From Ramlibacter terrae (GTDB taxonomy: Bacteria; Pseudomonadota; Gammaproteobacteria; Burkholderiales; Burkholderiaceae_C), in NCBI GenBank assembly GCA_013127575.1, contig CP053418.1, positions 2,356,001-2,420,000 on the forward strand: a stretch of DNA of 64,000 nucleotides, written 5' to 3'. Positions 43,080-53,653 of this stretch are shown here, one piece after another (position 1 is the first letter of the stretch; each line of letters opens with the position of its first letter). The translations under genes were made by a program, and so were the position numbers. The notes beneath the pieces are model-generated. The model searched no databases. It was not told the origin of the DNA and saw only the letters and a list, made by a program, of their open reading frames with translations.

Positions 43080-43468
43080 CGAATTGCCCGAACTGCCAAG
43101 CCCCGCTTGCCGCTCCTGTGGTGTCTCGAGTGCTGGCGGACGTTCGCGCGATCCGCAGCAGGGGCACGGCTACCGAAGTGCAGGAAGACCGCATGCTTGC
43201 CGCGCTGCGTGCTGGCCCGAAGTCCACGGACGATTTCCGCAAGCTGGGCATTTACCAATCATCGGCGCGGATTTGGGGTCTGCGGCAACGTGGCTACATC
43301 ATCGAGACGGAGCTATTCGACGGCTTCGCGGCTGATGGCTACTCGCATGCACGGATGGCCCGCTACACCTTGAAAGAGGAACCGCTAGCCCTTGACGCCA
43401 GCATGGCCCGGCAAGCCCCTCAGCAGCCCGCACAAGGCCAGCAAGGCGGGGAGGTCGCATGCAACTGA
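43076..43468 (+). CDS. Zinc-finger HTH protein, replication-type
   Basis: 130 residues, intact. N-terminal CPNC then a Cys-free helix; core MLAALRAGPKSTDDFRKLGI, YQSSARIWGLRQRGYIIETE. The second half is Gln/Pro-rich. The CPNC pair plus winged-helix-like core is seen in phage DNA-binding proteins. Overlaps the next gene by 10 bases. Confidence 0.6.
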   Translation: MTNCPNCQAPLAAPVVSRVLADVRAIRSRGTATEVQEDRMLAALRAGPKSTDDFRKLGIYQSSARIWGLRQRGYIIETELFDGFAADGYSHARMARYTLKEEPLALDASMARQAPQQPAQGQQGGEVACN

Positions 43469-43739
43469 CCCACCAAAGAGAAAGGGCCGCTCCCTCGCCA
43501 AAGTTCGCGGCCCCTTCGATTGCTACCCACCCCACCCAAGCGGACGGAGGACCCCACTGTAGCGGGGATTTCGACCGGCTGCAAAGCCTGCGCTGTCAGA
43601 TGGCCCGCCATGGGCTTGCAGTTGCCAGCCTGGAGGGGCAAGAACTGCTTTTGACCGGCGACGGCTTCGGCTCTCAGGTGCTGCCCGATATGCGGTGCGC
43701 GGTGATCCTGCTGCGCCGTCTGAATGGGGGCTTGCCTGA
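43459..43739 (+). CDS. Small element protein, 3' end uncertain
   Basis: About 93 residues: MQLTHQRERAAPSPKFAAPS, ...MARHGLAVASLEGQELLLTG, DMRCAVILLRRLNGGLP. In-frame translation continues through the next gene to 43866, so the end is doubtful; a one-base loss near 43735 would let it stop at 43737-43739. Unknown function. Confidence 0.45.
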
Positions 43740-43942
43740 TGTGCGATCCCAAGCAATTTACTGGGCTCCAAGCGCGCGCAGCGCTGGCCGGTGTCGAACT
43801 GCGGGCAACCCGCAACGATGCCGAGCAATGGGCCTATTTCCTAACCGCAGGCGCTGTGACTTCTGAGGTGCCTTCCCTCGAGTACGTGGAGCAATGGCTA
43901 GACCGGCTCCAAACCGCAGCGGGGGCGACTGGTGAAGCATGA
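43739..43942 (+). CDS. Small element protein
   Basis: 67 residues: MCDPKQFTGLQARAALAGVE, LRATRNDAEQWAYFLTAGAV, TSEVPSLEYVEQWLDRLQTA. Intact, helical, overlaps the next start (ATGA). The aromatic-Val pattern (YFLTAGAVTSEVPSLEYVEQ) suggests a compact helical domain. Unknown function. Confidence 0.6.
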   Translation: MCDPKQFTGLQARAALAGVELRATRNDAEQWAYFLTAGAVTSEVPSLEYVEQWLDRLQTAAGATGEA

Positions 43943-44427
43943 AGAACAAACGCAAGGGCGCGGACTCGCGCAGCGAGGGCCGATTCATCATGCTTCCGCA
44001 TGTGGTCCTCGACTCTCCGGCGTATCGCGGCCTGACGGTCCATGCGCGGGCTCTGATGATCGATCTGGCGCGGCAGTACATGGGAGCGAACAACGGGACG
44101 CTTCTCTGCTCACGCAACAAGATGCAGGAGCTGGGCTGGACTTCCAACGACATGCTGACGAAGGCGAAGCGGGAGCTTCTAGACGCAAGGCTGCTGTTCC
44201 AGACGGTGCAAGGCCAGCGACCCAACAAAGCCAGTTGGTATGCCTTGACCTGGTTCGCGCTGGCGAGAAACGACAGCTACGACGCGGGCACGGTGGAGAC
44301 GTTCCGGCGTGGCATGTATCAGGAGCTGAGGCCGCAACCGTCGCGGGAAGCGCTGTACGACAAGTGGCGCACGCCTGCTGTGAAAACGGAGTCCTTAGAC
44401 CGCCCCACGGTACAGGAGGCAGCATGA
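43939..44427 (+). CDS. Phage-type HTH replication-associated protein
   Basis: 162 residues, intact. Core: FIMLPHVVLDSPAYRGLTVH, ARALMIDLARQYMGANNGTL, MQELGWTSNDMLTKAKRELL, DARLLFQTVQGQRPNKASWY. This helical winged domain is common in proteobacterial prophages and associated elements next to replication genes. Downstream overlap with the next gene is 4 bases. Probably a DNA-binding replication or copy-control protein. Confidence 0.7.
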   Translation: MKNKRKGADSRSEGRFIMLPHVVLDSPAYRGLTVHARALMIDLARQYMGANNGTLLCSRNKMQELGWTSNDMLTKAKRELLDARLLFQTVQGQRPNKASWYALTWFALARNDSYDAGTVETFRRGMYQELRPQPSREALYDKWRTPAVKTESLDRPTVQEAA

Positions 44428-44481
44428 CTGCACCGTCCCACGGTACAGAGGGTTTCTCCGTTGCACCGCCCCACGGTGCTA
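44401..44481 (+). repeat. Triple CCGYCCCACGGT repeat across a gene junction
   Basis: CGCCCCACGGTACAG (44401), CCGTCCCACGGTACAG (44432) and CCGCCCCACGGTGCT (44465) are three direct copies spaced 31-34 bases apart. Each contains the half-palindrome CC...GG. They overlap the end of one gene and the start of the next, and in the latter encode repeated PHG / SHG units. Spacing of about three helical turns is iteron-like. Confidence 0.6.
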
Positions 44482-44798
44482 TGCGGCCCCTTTTGACCCC
44501 TTCGCCTGTCCCGCCACACGGACACCTCTTATATCTATGCCATATGGGGGAGGGGAGCAGAGCCCGGGTATTGGGGTCTGAGTCTGTCTCTTTTGACTCG
44601 AAAGAACGAGCGGCCCGCCTGAAAAGCAAAACGGCCCGCCTGCGTTCGGTGGTGTTCGCTGGCGTTCCTTGGCGTTCCCCGGCTGCGGCTGGCGGCGCAT
44701 GCCCTGACCGGCTGGCGCTGCTGACGGTAACGGTGCTGGGGTTACTCCAGCGTTACGGGGCGCACAAAGCCGACACGCTGGCGGGTTTGATCCCATGA
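44424..44798 (+). CDS. Element protein with PHG repeats
   Basis: 125 residues, intact: MTAPSHGTEGFSVAPPHGAM, RPLLTPSPVPPHGHLLYLCH, then SVSFDSKERAARLKSKTARL and a C-terminal helix LALLTVTVLGLLQRYGAHKA. The N-terminal Pro-His-Gly repeats are encoded by the iteron-like DNA, so this ORF may partly be a by-product of those repeats. Overlaps both neighbours. Confidence 0.5.
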   Translation: MTAPSHGTEGFSVAPPHGAMRPLLTPSPVPPHGHLLYLCHMGEGSRARVLGSESVSFDSKERAARLKSKTARLRSVVFAGVPWRSPAAAGGACPDRLALLTVTVLGLLQRYGAHKADTLAGLIP

Positions 44799-45010
44799 CC
44801 GCGCCCGATCTGCGCACGCTGACGGCGAGCGTTCGCGTCCTTTGGGATGCCATGAACGCGGCCCGGGTGGACTACTTCCGTGAACTGCTGGCGCTGCGCA
44901 CCTTGCAAGGTGATGCAAAGGCCATCGACCGCGCTACGCGGCAACTCCGAAACATTCTGAACACTCAGCGGCCCAAAGCTGGCCGCGCTCCTAAGAAGGA
45001 CCCGAAATGA
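44795..45010 (+). CDS. Small helical element protein
   Basis: 71 residues, intact: MTAPDLRTLTASVRVLWDAM, NAARVDYFRELLALRTLQGD, AKAIDRATRQLRNILNTQRP, ending in a Lys-rich tail. Two helices with a basic C-terminus. It overlaps neighbours on both sides by 4 bases. Unknown function. Confidence 0.6.
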   Translation: MTAPDLRTLTASVRVLWDAMNAARVDYFRELLALRTLQGDAKAIDRATRQLRNILNTQRPKAGRAPKKDPK

Positions 45011-45372
45011 CTTCAAACGCTGAATGGCTGCTGGTTGCTGGAAGCCAGTTCCTGAACAAGCCTGCGCCGAACAATGACCAGACCGAATGCGGAAGGATCT
45101 TCTCCGAGCTGGTGAAGACGGCGGCGACCGCTGCGCCCGAAGTGGCAGCGGACGCGGATGAACTGCTGTCGATGCTGGGCAAGCCCCACGCGACGGCGGA
45201 AGAGCAAGACCGAATGATTGTGCTGGCGGTGCTGCTCGGCTCGGCGCTGCCGGAGTCCGCTGTAAACGCGGCGGACTTCGCAATCCTCAAGGTGATGCGG
45301 CCCGGCGTAGGGCTCGACCTCCGCTACATCGCAACGGGCGCGCTGCCCGCATCCTCGACCTCGACCCACTGA
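45007..45372 (+). CDS. Element protein, unknown
   Basis: 121 residues, intact: MTSNAEWLLVAGSQFLNKPA, TECGRIFSELVKTAATAAPE, VAADADELLSMLGKPHATAE, then EQDRMIVLAVLLGSALPESA and RPGVGLDLRYIATGALPASS. Helical; no motif recognised. Sixteen bases upstream of the next gene. Confidence 0.55.
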   Translation: MTSNAEWLLVAGSQFLNKPAPNNDQTECGRIFSELVKTAATAAPEVAADADELLSMLGKPHATAEEQDRMIVLAVLLGSALPESAVNAADFAILKVMRPGVGLDLRYIATGALPASSTSTH

Positions 45373-45387
45373 GCAGGAGCAAGAACC

Positions 45388-45850
45388 ATGATGAACAAGA
45401 TGGAAGAACTGGCACGGGAAGTTACGGGCGATTCGGTGATGCTGGAGCAGGGTGCAGGCTTTGGCGAAGTGGATCGGGTGTCCCTGCATGCGCTGCAAGT
45501 TCGCCTGCTGGCGGCGGAAATGGGGCTGCTGGAGGGCGACGGCAACGCATGGCGGCGCGTCGATGCCCTGGAGCGTCGGCTTCGCGTGCTTACGGATCGC
45601 CGGAGATTCTCGACAACCTGATTTCAGCGGCGGCGAGGAAGGGGCGCGAAGACCTCGAGGCCGAGTCTGTCTATGCGTCGGCATCCGGGAAATGGCGGCG
45701 GAGTTTTGCAAGGACTTGGGCATCCCCGAATCGCTGGAGCTGGCCCCGACTGTGCAGCCGGAAACCCAAGCGAAACCCACGGCTAACCCAGACGTAACCG
45801 CCGGGGTTGATCCGCGCCAACAAGGGCTTGCGCTGGAGGTGCAGGAATGA
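45388..45850 (+). CDS. Element protein, frame-broken, unknown
   Basis: Rebuilt about 154 residues: MMNKMEELAREVTGDSVMLE, VSLHALQVRLLAAEMGLLEG, then ILDNLISAAARKGREDLEAE, MAAEFCKDLGIPESLELAPT and a Pro/Gln-rich end. Both breaks (near 45602 and 45688) are restored by CCAGG, each read CCGG. Unknown function. Confidence 0.55.
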
Positions 45851-46032
45851 ACGCCGACACCTTCCAAGCTGTGGGCCGCTGGGTGGCGCAGAAATGGCAG
45901 GGCCGCTTGCGTGACAGCGACGGCGACTACTTCACGGTTGCAACCCAAATGCGCAAGCAGGGGTTGCCGGTGGAGCTGGCGCTAATGCTGCTGTGCGGCT
46001 CGGCTTGCACGGGCCTGGAGGTGGGCAAATGA
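45847..46032 (+). CDS. Small element protein
   Basis: 61 residues: MNADTFQAVGRWVAQKWQGR, LRDSDGDYFTVATQMRKQGL, PVELALMLLCGSACTGLEVG. Overlaps both neighbours by 4 bases. One short hydrophobic segment. Unknown function. Confidence 0.5.
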   Translation: MNADTFQAVGRWVAQKWQGRLRDSDGDYFTVATQMRKQGLPVELALMLLCGSACTGLEVGK

Positions 46033-46688
46033 TCCGGCTGAATGTGCATCGGGAAAGCTGGCAATTCCCGGAACTGATGGAGCGATGGGGCTTCACGCGG
46101 GACACGGACGTTAAGCGCCTGATCCAGCGCGGCGAGCTGACGCCCTACGCGACGTTTGCACGCGATCTGCACCCGGTTGCCATGGTGGACGGCGCGCCGA
46201 TGGTGGAGGCCGAGCTTCTGCCCGTTCATGGCGATCTGTGGCTGGTGCAGGGGCTGGCGATGAAGGTAGACAACTTCGACTACTTCTATCGCTTTATGTC
46301 CTCGGTGCCGAACTGGAGCGAAGGCGCAGAGGGGCAACTGTGGGCGCTGCCGGAGACGACTAGCTCTGATGATGTGTTGCTGACGTTCGTGGTGTCCGAT
46401 GACAACCGGCTAGCGGTGGAAAAGGCGCACTTGGACAAGCAACCTAGCCAGAAGTCGCAGAACGTCAAGGATCGTTTGTTGGTGACGCTGGCCCTTGACC
46501 GGCTGAACTGGAAGGCTGGGAAGGACGTTGACTTCACGGGCCTTACGGAGGTGATCGACGGAACCGGGGCCTACGGCATTCCGGTTAGCTACAACTCCGC
46601 AAAGAAGCACATTCGGGACCTCGTTGAAACGCTAGGGGTCGCGGACCTATCGAGGACGGCAACCGCTGAGGTGTCATTGCCACCTTAA
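46029..46688 (+). CDS. Element protein of 219 residues, unknown
   Basis: Intact. MIRLNVHRESWQFPELMERW, GFTRDTDVKRLIQRGELTPY, MVDGAPMVEAELLPVHGDLW, LVQGLAMKVDNFDYFYRFMS, and a C-terminal helical part (VTLALDRLNWKAGKDVDFTG, VSYNSAKKHIRDLVETLGVA). A conserved W/F-rich core. Might be a head or scaffold protein, but no family is recognised. Confidence 0.6.
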   Translation: MIRLNVHRESWQFPELMERWGFTRDTDVKRLIQRGELTPYATFARDLHPVAMVDGAPMVEAELLPVHGDLWLVQGLAMKVDNFDYFYRFMSSVPNWSEGAEGQLWALPETTSSDDVLLTFVVSDDNRLAVEKAHLDKQPSQKSQNVKDRLLVTLALDRLNWKAGKDVDFTGLTEVIDGTGAYGIPVSYNSAKKHIRDLVETLGVADLSRTATAEVSLPP

Positions 46689-46776
46689 AGGCGAGTTGCT
46701 GCCACTGAGCAGCATTGCGCATCGGCAAACTCTCTTCTAACGCGCGCACGAAGCTATGCGCTAGGAGAGAGTCCCT

Positions 46777-47280
46777 TTGATTCCGAACGACACTGACGCC
46801 GACAGCATTACACCTGAACCGGCTTCCGGCTTTGAGCTGCAAGAGCAGCCGGGCGGGCGCATTCTCGTTGAGGCCGGCGTCCCGTTTGCTGCCAACCGCT
46901 TGCAAGCGGAGATTGACGCGGCCTACTCGCGGCTGTGGACCTTCTACGCATGGATCGGGCCGCTTGCAGAGGCTGCGCTGTCTTTTGGTGGCACCGAAGG
47001 CAAGGCGCAGGCGATCACTGAATACGGCAACGACACCACGGGCCAGTACAGCGACCGCGAAAAGCACGACGCCTATCTGGCGCATGTGCGCAAGGCGACC
47101 GGAGACGCGCAGCCGTGGATCTGGCCGATGCTCGACGCAGCCCGCGCAAGCGTGGTGGTTAGCCCAGTGGGCTTCTGCTTCACGGTTTCCACGCGCCACG
47201 GCGTGCAGTTCGACATTGCAGCGATGCTGCCTTTCTGCGGGCTGACCCCGTTTGCCGAAGGTGACGAGGTGGCGCACTGA
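46777..47280 (+). CDS. Element protein, TTG start
   Basis: 168 residues, intact. TTG start at 46777 with a clear AGGAGAG site; the next ATG is much further. MIPNDTDADSITPEPASGFE, LQEQPGGRILVEAGVPFAAN, RLQAEIDAAYSRLWTFYAWI, GPLAEAALSFGGTEGKAQAI, HDAYLAHVRKATGDAQPWIW. It precedes the ejection-like genes and shares their long transcript. Unknown. Confidence 0.6.
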   Translation: MIPNDTDADSITPEPASGFELQEQPGGRILVEAGVPFAANRLQAEIDAAYSRLWTFYAWIGPLAEAALSFGGTEGKAQAITEYGNDTTGQYSDREKHDAYLAHVRKATGDAQPWIWPMLDAARASVVVSPVGFCFTVSTRHGVQFDIAAMLPFCGLTPFAEGDEVAH

Positions 47281-48970
47281 TGGCATACGACAAGAAATCG
47301 GCGCAGGCCGAACTGGACGCATACAAGCTGAAGACCTTTGGCGGGGCTGGTGCGACTGCATCGGCCAGCCCGACGATTCCGCAATCTGTGTTGGATCACT
47401 TCAACAAGAACAGCTTTGCGCTGAACGATTCAACTGGCATGTTTTCCACGCACATCGACGGCGGGAAGGTCTATCAGATGGTGCCGGGTGCATCGCCTGG
47501 TGACATGCGGGATAGCAGTGCTGGCGGCGGCGGGTTTATGTCGTATGACCCCCGGCGCAACGATGACGGCAGTATTCAAATGGGCGTGGGCGACCGCTAT
47601 AGCAAGTTCGACCTTGGCGGCAAGTACACGGGTCAGGGCGCATTCAAGGACGCAGGCTCAGGGCTCGACCTCGCGGCAATGGCGGCGCTTGCTGCGGTGA
47701 CGATGGGCGTTGGCCTTCCCGCGCTGATGGGCGCTGGCGCGGCCGGTGCTGGCGGTGGTGCTGCTGGCCTGGCGCTGCGGAGCTTGGCGCGGCCGGTGTA
47801 GGTGCTGCTGAAACTGCGGCGGGTGCTGGTCTGAGCTTCGGCACGGAATTGGGCGCTGCGGGTGTTGCCAACGCGGCGACGGTCGGAGCTGGCCTGACTC
47901 CCGAACTAATGGCCGCAACTATGGGCATGACGCCTGAAGCCTTCGCGGCGCTGGGTGCTGGTGGCATCGGCGCTGCTGGTGCGGCTGCTGGGATGGGCGC
48001 TGGAACTGCGGCGGCTAGCACTGCTTCGGGCGCTGGAAATGGCTTGCTGTCGCAGTTCGGGAACTACCTGACCACTGCTGACGGCATGAAGACGGCTCTT
48101 GGGGTGGCGAGTGCGCTGGGCGGCGCTGCTGGCGGCGCGAAGGGCGAAAGCGCAGAGAAGACCACTTCTACGGAGCTGCCGTCCCACCTCCAAGGGCCGG
48201 TTAGCAATCTCTTTGGACAAGCAACGGGTCTTCTTAACGCGCAACTACCGGAAACGATTGCACAGGGGCAAAGCACGGTGAAACAGGGACAGGGGCTGCT
48301 CGGCATGCCCATTGCTGGCAATGGTACTGGGCTCTTGAACATGCCCAAGAACAACGTTAAAGACCTCGCCAAGGTGAAGCTTGGAACGGTCAACTTCAAC
48401 AATAACCCCTACATGAAGGATGCGGAGGCTGCGCTAGGCATGCGGACGCGGGAGCTTCTGAGCGACAACAACCTACAGATTCAGGGGAATGCGGTTTCCT
48501 CGGGAGGGTTGGGCGGAAGTAGGCAGGGTCTGGCGCAAGGCATCGCGGCGGGGAAGGCGGCGGACTACCTGCAATCCAACTTGGCGGGCATGTATAGCAA
48601 CGCCCGGGAGAACCAGTCGAATCGCAACCTTACGCAGTACGGCATGGATCAGAACTACAACCTTGCCGGTCGCGGACAAAACATTCAGCTCCGTGGGCAG
48701 GATCTGAGCAAGTACCAAGGCGATCAACAGTTCTATGGGCAGCAGCGGCAACAGGATCAATCCGGCGCGGCGCTCGGTGCTGGCTTGGTGGCGCAGGGTC
48801 AGCAAGCTCCGTGGAACACGCTCGGCAACGCCAACGACATTTTCAAGAGCTATTTTGGCAACGGCAACCAGACGACTTCCGCGCAGAGTGGCGGCGGCTG
48901 GAGTGGCGCTCTCGGGGGCCTGATGCAAGGCATCGGGTACGGATCAAAGATGGGCTGGTGGGGGAGCTGA
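47280..48970 (+). CDS. Large phage structural protein, probable DNA-ejection protein 1
   Basis: Rebuilt about 563 residues. N-terminal MAYDKKSAQAELDAYKLKTF, then a Gly/Ala-rich, strongly hydrophobic middle (ALMGAGAAGAGGGAAG, AGAGLSFGTELGAAGVANAA), and a C-terminal Gln/Asn-rich helical part (GMYSNARENQSNRNLTQYGM, GQDLSKYQGDQQFYGQQRQQ). Such Ala/Gly-rich plus Asn/Gln-rich profiles typify podovirus internal virion or ejection proteins. One break near 47770 is a lost CCTGG. Confidence 0.6.
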
Positions 48971-48971
48971 T

Positions 48972-50785
48972 ATGGGCTTGTTTGATCCTCAACTGTTGGC
49001 CCTGCTTAGCGGCAGCGGCCAAACTGGCGGCACTCCCTCCACGGGCTTGCTGGCGAACACCGGCCCGCAACAGCAGCCGATGGGTCTACTTGGCGGCGGG
49101 TGGCAACCGCAGCAGGGAGATGGCTTGCTTCGCTCGCTGGTGGGCGATCCCCGCAACCCAAACGATCCGCGCGCCGATGCATTGATGGCGCTGGGCTCGG
49201 GTCTTTCTCGCGGAAGCATGTCTTCCGGCTTCGACGCGGCGCGGGGAGTCTTCGCGGACACGGAGGAACGGGGCATGCGTCGAGCTGCGCAGGAGCAGCA
49301 GCTACTAGCGGGCCGCATGGGGCTTACGAAATCTGCGATGGAAATTCAGTCCATGCAGCAGGCGCAGCAGAAGCAGCAGGCGCTAGCCCCGGCTCGCCAG
49401 CGGATGCGCGGTGGACAGGCATTTCAAGCCCTGCCGAACGGGTCCGACAGCTTCGGCATTCCGACCGTGGGCGAGACTCCGCTTTTCAGCATGGGCACGC
49501 AGCCGGGCGCATCGTCGGCGATGGGCAATGCTGGCATGCCGCAGTTCTCCGGCCCGCAGTACGGCGCTGGTCAGCCCGGGGCGCACAGTTCCCGCAGCAG
49601 GCCCCACAAGGTGGCTATAGCGGTGGCGCTGGGGGTGGCGCGGGCGGCGGGTCCTCGGACATTTATCAGAGCCTGATCCGGGAAGCGCAGTTCTACGAGC
49701 AGAACAACGAGCCGGAAGCGGCGCTCAAATACTACAAGCAGGCCGAGCAGTTCAAACCGAAGTTCAGCCAAAACCCGCAAATCATGAAGGACCCGCGCAC
49801 GGGCAACCTTGTAAACGTGGTGCTGGGCGAGGATGGAACGCATCGGATCATCCCGCTTGGCGTGAAGCCGGATATTCAGCTAACCGACCTCGGCGGCAAC
49901 TATCAGGCCATCGACAAGAACGAGACTCGCGGCGGGCAGTCGTTCGCCAAAACTCCGACCTTTGCGGATCGCAACTCCGCTTACAGCAATCAGATTGCAG
50001 CGGGAAATCAGAACCTGTCGGAACGGCGCTTCAAGCTCGATGAGCAGCGGTTTGCCTACGATCAGCAAAAGCCCGAAATCAAGGAAATCAACGGCCAGTT
50101 TGTGGCGGTCTACCCGAACGGCGGCGGTGCTGGCGGCGGTGGCCCGCGCATGACTCCGATTGCTGGCGGCGAAAACCTGCCCGGCGACGTAAAGCTAACG
50201 GAAGCGCAAGGCAACGCTACGCAGTTCGGCATTCGCATGGGGGACTACCCGCACGCTGCAAGACCTTGAAAAGAAGGGGATCAACCCTTGGCCCTCTGAG
50301 GTGGATCGCGCGGGCTACAAGGCCGAGTTTCCCAACTGGATGCCTGGCAATCAGGTAGCCGGTAGCGTGCTGACGAACCTTAACCGCAAGACGGTTTCTG
50401 ATAACGCGCTGCGCTATCGGCAGGCGCAAGACAACTGGATCACGGCGAACCTTCGCAAGGAATCGGGCGCTGCCATTCCTGTCCCTGAACTGGAAGCGGA
50501 GCGCGCGAAGTGGTTTCCGCTGGCAGGCGAAGGCGATGAGACGATTCGGCAAAAGGCGGCTGCGCGAGTGGTGGCGGAAGAGGCCATGCAGGTACAGATG
50601 GGGCCGGGTCGCAAGCAGATGCGCGGAGCGCTGGAGCGCACTGCGCCCAAGGAGGCTGGGACAGCGGAAGCGCAGCCGCTGCCTTCCAACCTCAGTCCAA
50701 GCAGCCTGCAGAAGGGCAAGACCTACACGCTGCCCAACGGCAAAGCGGCGACCGGGACGGCATGCAGTTTAGGGCGGTGAAATGA
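48972..50785 (+). CDS. Probable DNA-ejection protein 2, frame-broken
   Basis: Rebuilt about 604 residues. Starts MGLFDPQLLALLSGSGQTGG; Gln/Gly/Pro-rich with MEIQSMQQAQQKQQALAPAR, then NNEPEAALKYYKQAEQFKPK, and a C-terminal part (AGYKAEFPNWMPGNQVAGSV, NWITANLRKESGAAIPVPEL). Breaks near 49576 and 50755 fit CCAGG/CCTGG. Stop overlaps the next start (ATGA). Long Gln-rich helices suit an internal virion protein. Confidence 0.55.
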
Positions 50786-53402
50786 GCGAAACCTTCTCCT
50801 TGTCGGATGTGCGCAAGATGGCCGAAGCGGATAGCTCGGGCGGTGGGGAAACCTTCTCCATCGGTCAAGTGCGGGCGATGGCGCAGGAGCAACCGGCCCC
50901 CGCTACTGGAGCGAGCGCGCTTGCTCTGGTCAACCCTGCGGTGCAGGCGGCGGCGTTGTTCTCGCCTGAGGGTCGGACGCAATTGGGCCGGTTCGCTGCC
51001 GGTGGCGTCCGTGGTGCTGCCGACATTGGAAATACGATCCTCAACGCGGGCGGCTGGCTGGCGGACAAGGGCATTAACGCGGTCCGACAGCCGACGCTCT
51101 CGGATCTAGTCACGGGCAAGCCGCAGCCGGGCAAGCGCTGGAACGCTGACCGGGAAGCCTCGCTCAATGAGTTTTTTGATGAACGCATCCCGCAGGGCGA
51201 CGTAGCTGGGAACATGGGTCGCATTGGGATGAACGTTGCGGGGACGATGGGCGTCGGTCCGGCAATGGCGTTCCCGCTGCGTGCGGCCGGTGCTGCCGTC
51301 CCCGCGCTTTCCTCGACCCTTACGCCCGTGGCGAACGCGGTTAGCTCCAGTGGCATGAGTACCGGCCTCAACGTGGGCCGCAATGCCCCCTTGGCGGCTC
51401 GCGCGGGGGATATGGCGCTGCGTGTGGCTGGCGGTGCTGCTGGTGGCTATGCAGGCGCTGGACTGGTTGACCCCAATTCGGCCGAGATGGGCGCGCTGTT
51501 TGGTGGTGCGGCTCCCCCTGTATTGCAGGGCGCTCGGGCCGTAACCCGGGGGCTCGGCACTGCTGCAAGCGCATTGCGTCCGGCTCCCGGCGTGAGTGGC
51601 GCAGATATGCGCTCTGCTCGGGATATTGCCGCAATGGCAGGTGTCGATCCGAACGACCTTCAAGCGGTGGCACAGGTGCGCGATGCGCTGCGCCAGTCTG
51701 GCCCGGGCATCATCCCCGGTCAGCGGACCGTCCCTGAGATTCTGCAAATGCCTGGAGTGAGCCAGCTTCAGCGTTCCGTGCAGGCCGTGCAACCGGCTCC
51801 CTTTGTTGCTCGCAACGCTGAGCGTGAAGGCGCACGGCGTGAAGTGCTGGAACGCATCGCACCAATCGGCAACCGTGCAGAGGTGCAGCAGGAAGTGGGG
51901 GACGCGATCAGCGAATACGCGATTCCCGCCCACCAGCAGGCGCAGCAACGAGTCAGCCGACTGTTTGAGGGCGTGGACCCGTTCGGAGAGGCGAGGGTAA
52001 ATCTGCCGATCGATGAAATGCAGGCGGGAGTAGATCGATTCCTAGGCCCGGGCACGTTCGGCACTGGCCGCCATGCCCGTGGCGCGGTGGACGAGGCTCG
52101 ACGCATCGGCACGATGGAGTTGCCTGCGATCACGCCGACGCGGGTAGCTGCCTCGCGGCAACCTCAAGACCTCCTGCAGGCGGTGCGCCAAGCTGGCGGC
52201 ATCAACCCGCTGAGCGCAGGCGGGATGAACAATGAGATTCGGGAGTTTGGACAACGGCAGGCGCGTACTACGGGCCTGGTGCGGAATCAGGGCCGCACCA
52301 TCGATGAACTTGCCGGGCTGATGCACGAACGGGGCTACCTGCAAAGCGCGGACCCTGCCGAACTGCTGGAGGCTATGCGTCTGAACCTGCGGGGGCAACC
52401 CGTGTACGCGGCCGATATTGCGGATGACGCCTTCCGGGGACGCCTGGAGCGCTCGATGGGCGATGCTCCGCAAGGTGGCGCGGTTCCGCAGCCGGTGCCC
52501 TTCGATGAGCTGCAAAACCTGCGTTCTTCGATCACGGAGAAATGGGCGGAGGCGCGCAAATTCGGCAACAACCGGGAAGCGGCGGCGCTAGACGTTCAAC
52601 GCAAGGCCATTGATGCGCAGTTGGAGCGACTTGCAGCAGGGGAGGGACAACCCGGCGAGTATTTCGGCGCGGACATGGTGCAAAGCTACCAGCAGGCGCG
52701 GCAGGCTCACGCAGCAAAGCAGCAGCAATTCAAGACCGGCCCACAGGCGGGCATGTTCCGCCGGGGTGGGAGCGGACTTCCTCAAATGCAGGGCGGGCAG
52801 ATTCCGCCTAAGTTCTTCAACGGCAACGGCTCGCAAGTCTCGGACGCGCAATCCTTCCGGCGACTTGTGCAAGACGATCCGCGACTAATGGACGAACTGC
52901 GCCGCTATGCGGTGAGCGAAGGCGCATCCAAGACCACGGCAAACGGCAACCTTTCGGCGTCGAAGTTCGGGCAATGGCTGGACTCTCGGGCGGGCGCAAC
53001 CGGCGAGATATTCAGCCCGCAGCAACAAGCGTGGCTGAAGGCGATTGCGGAGGATCTGAAGCAGGCAGCGAACGCGGAGAGCCTCGGACGCTCTACCGGG
53101 TCCGACACGGCGCAGAAGGCCGCTTCCATGATGCGCCCGGGCCTTCTGGACAACCCGGGGGCACGCTACGCAGTCGGGAAGATTCCGGGGGCGGTCTGCT
53201 GATGGATTGGGCCGCGAACACGGCCCGAACGGGGAAGGCGGACCGGCTGGGCGGATTGCTGATGGACCCGGAGCGGACCGGGAGCCTGCTTGACACGTTC
53301 ATTGCGACCCAGCAACCCCAACCGCAGGGGCTGCTAGGCCAGCCGCTTACTCCCTACCTGCTCCGCGCTGCGCCGGGTCTTGTTGGGAGCGGTGGGCGTT
53401 GA
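50782..53402 (+). CDS. Probable DNA-ejection protein 3 (largest)
   Basis: About 873 residues. N-terminal short repeats (ETFSLSDVRKMAEADSSGGG and ETFSIGQVRAMAQE) then a Gly/Ala-rich hydrophobic part (GVRGAADIGNTILNAGGWLA), followed by a long helical region and a C-terminal Pro/Gln-rich tail. The FSxxxVRxMA repeats recall N-terminal repeats of podovirus ejection proteins. One break near 53188 is a lost CCAGG. Confidence 0.6.
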
Positions 53403-53544
53403 GATCGTCCCAAAAATCCCGACCGCCAGTGCGATACGCATACACGAACGTCACCACGCCCACGATGACGACAAGCGCAACCAGCTTCCAGAACATGAAA
53501 GAGCCAAAGACTTGGCTCCAGAACGATGCATCCATCGGCCGCAT
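53347..53544 (-). CDS. Small membrane protein, antisense to the ejection gene end
   Basis: 66 residues: MRPMDASFWSQVFGSFMFWK, LVALVVIVGVVTFVYAYRTG, GRDFWDDLNAHRSQQDPAQR. One clear membrane helix. It overlaps the end of the plus-strand gene by 56 bases. Could be a small holin- or immunity-like protein; not proven. Confidence 0.5.
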   Translation of the reverse strand: MRPMDASFWSQVFGSFMFWKLVALVVIVGVVTFVYAYRTGGRDFWDDLNAHRSQQDPAQRGAGRE

Positions 53545-53653
53545 TATGGGCGCGGCGCTGGCTGACCTGTCAATGGCCGCTTTGTGGATGAGTGGCGCTC
53601 GCTGGCCGGATGCGCCGGGCGTCTGACTGCAACTCGCTTGCTTAGGGGATGGA

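Noticed and set aside
45007-47280. Possible portal or capsid genes
   Set aside because: The proteins are too short and show no structural-protein motifs I can recognise; left as unknown.
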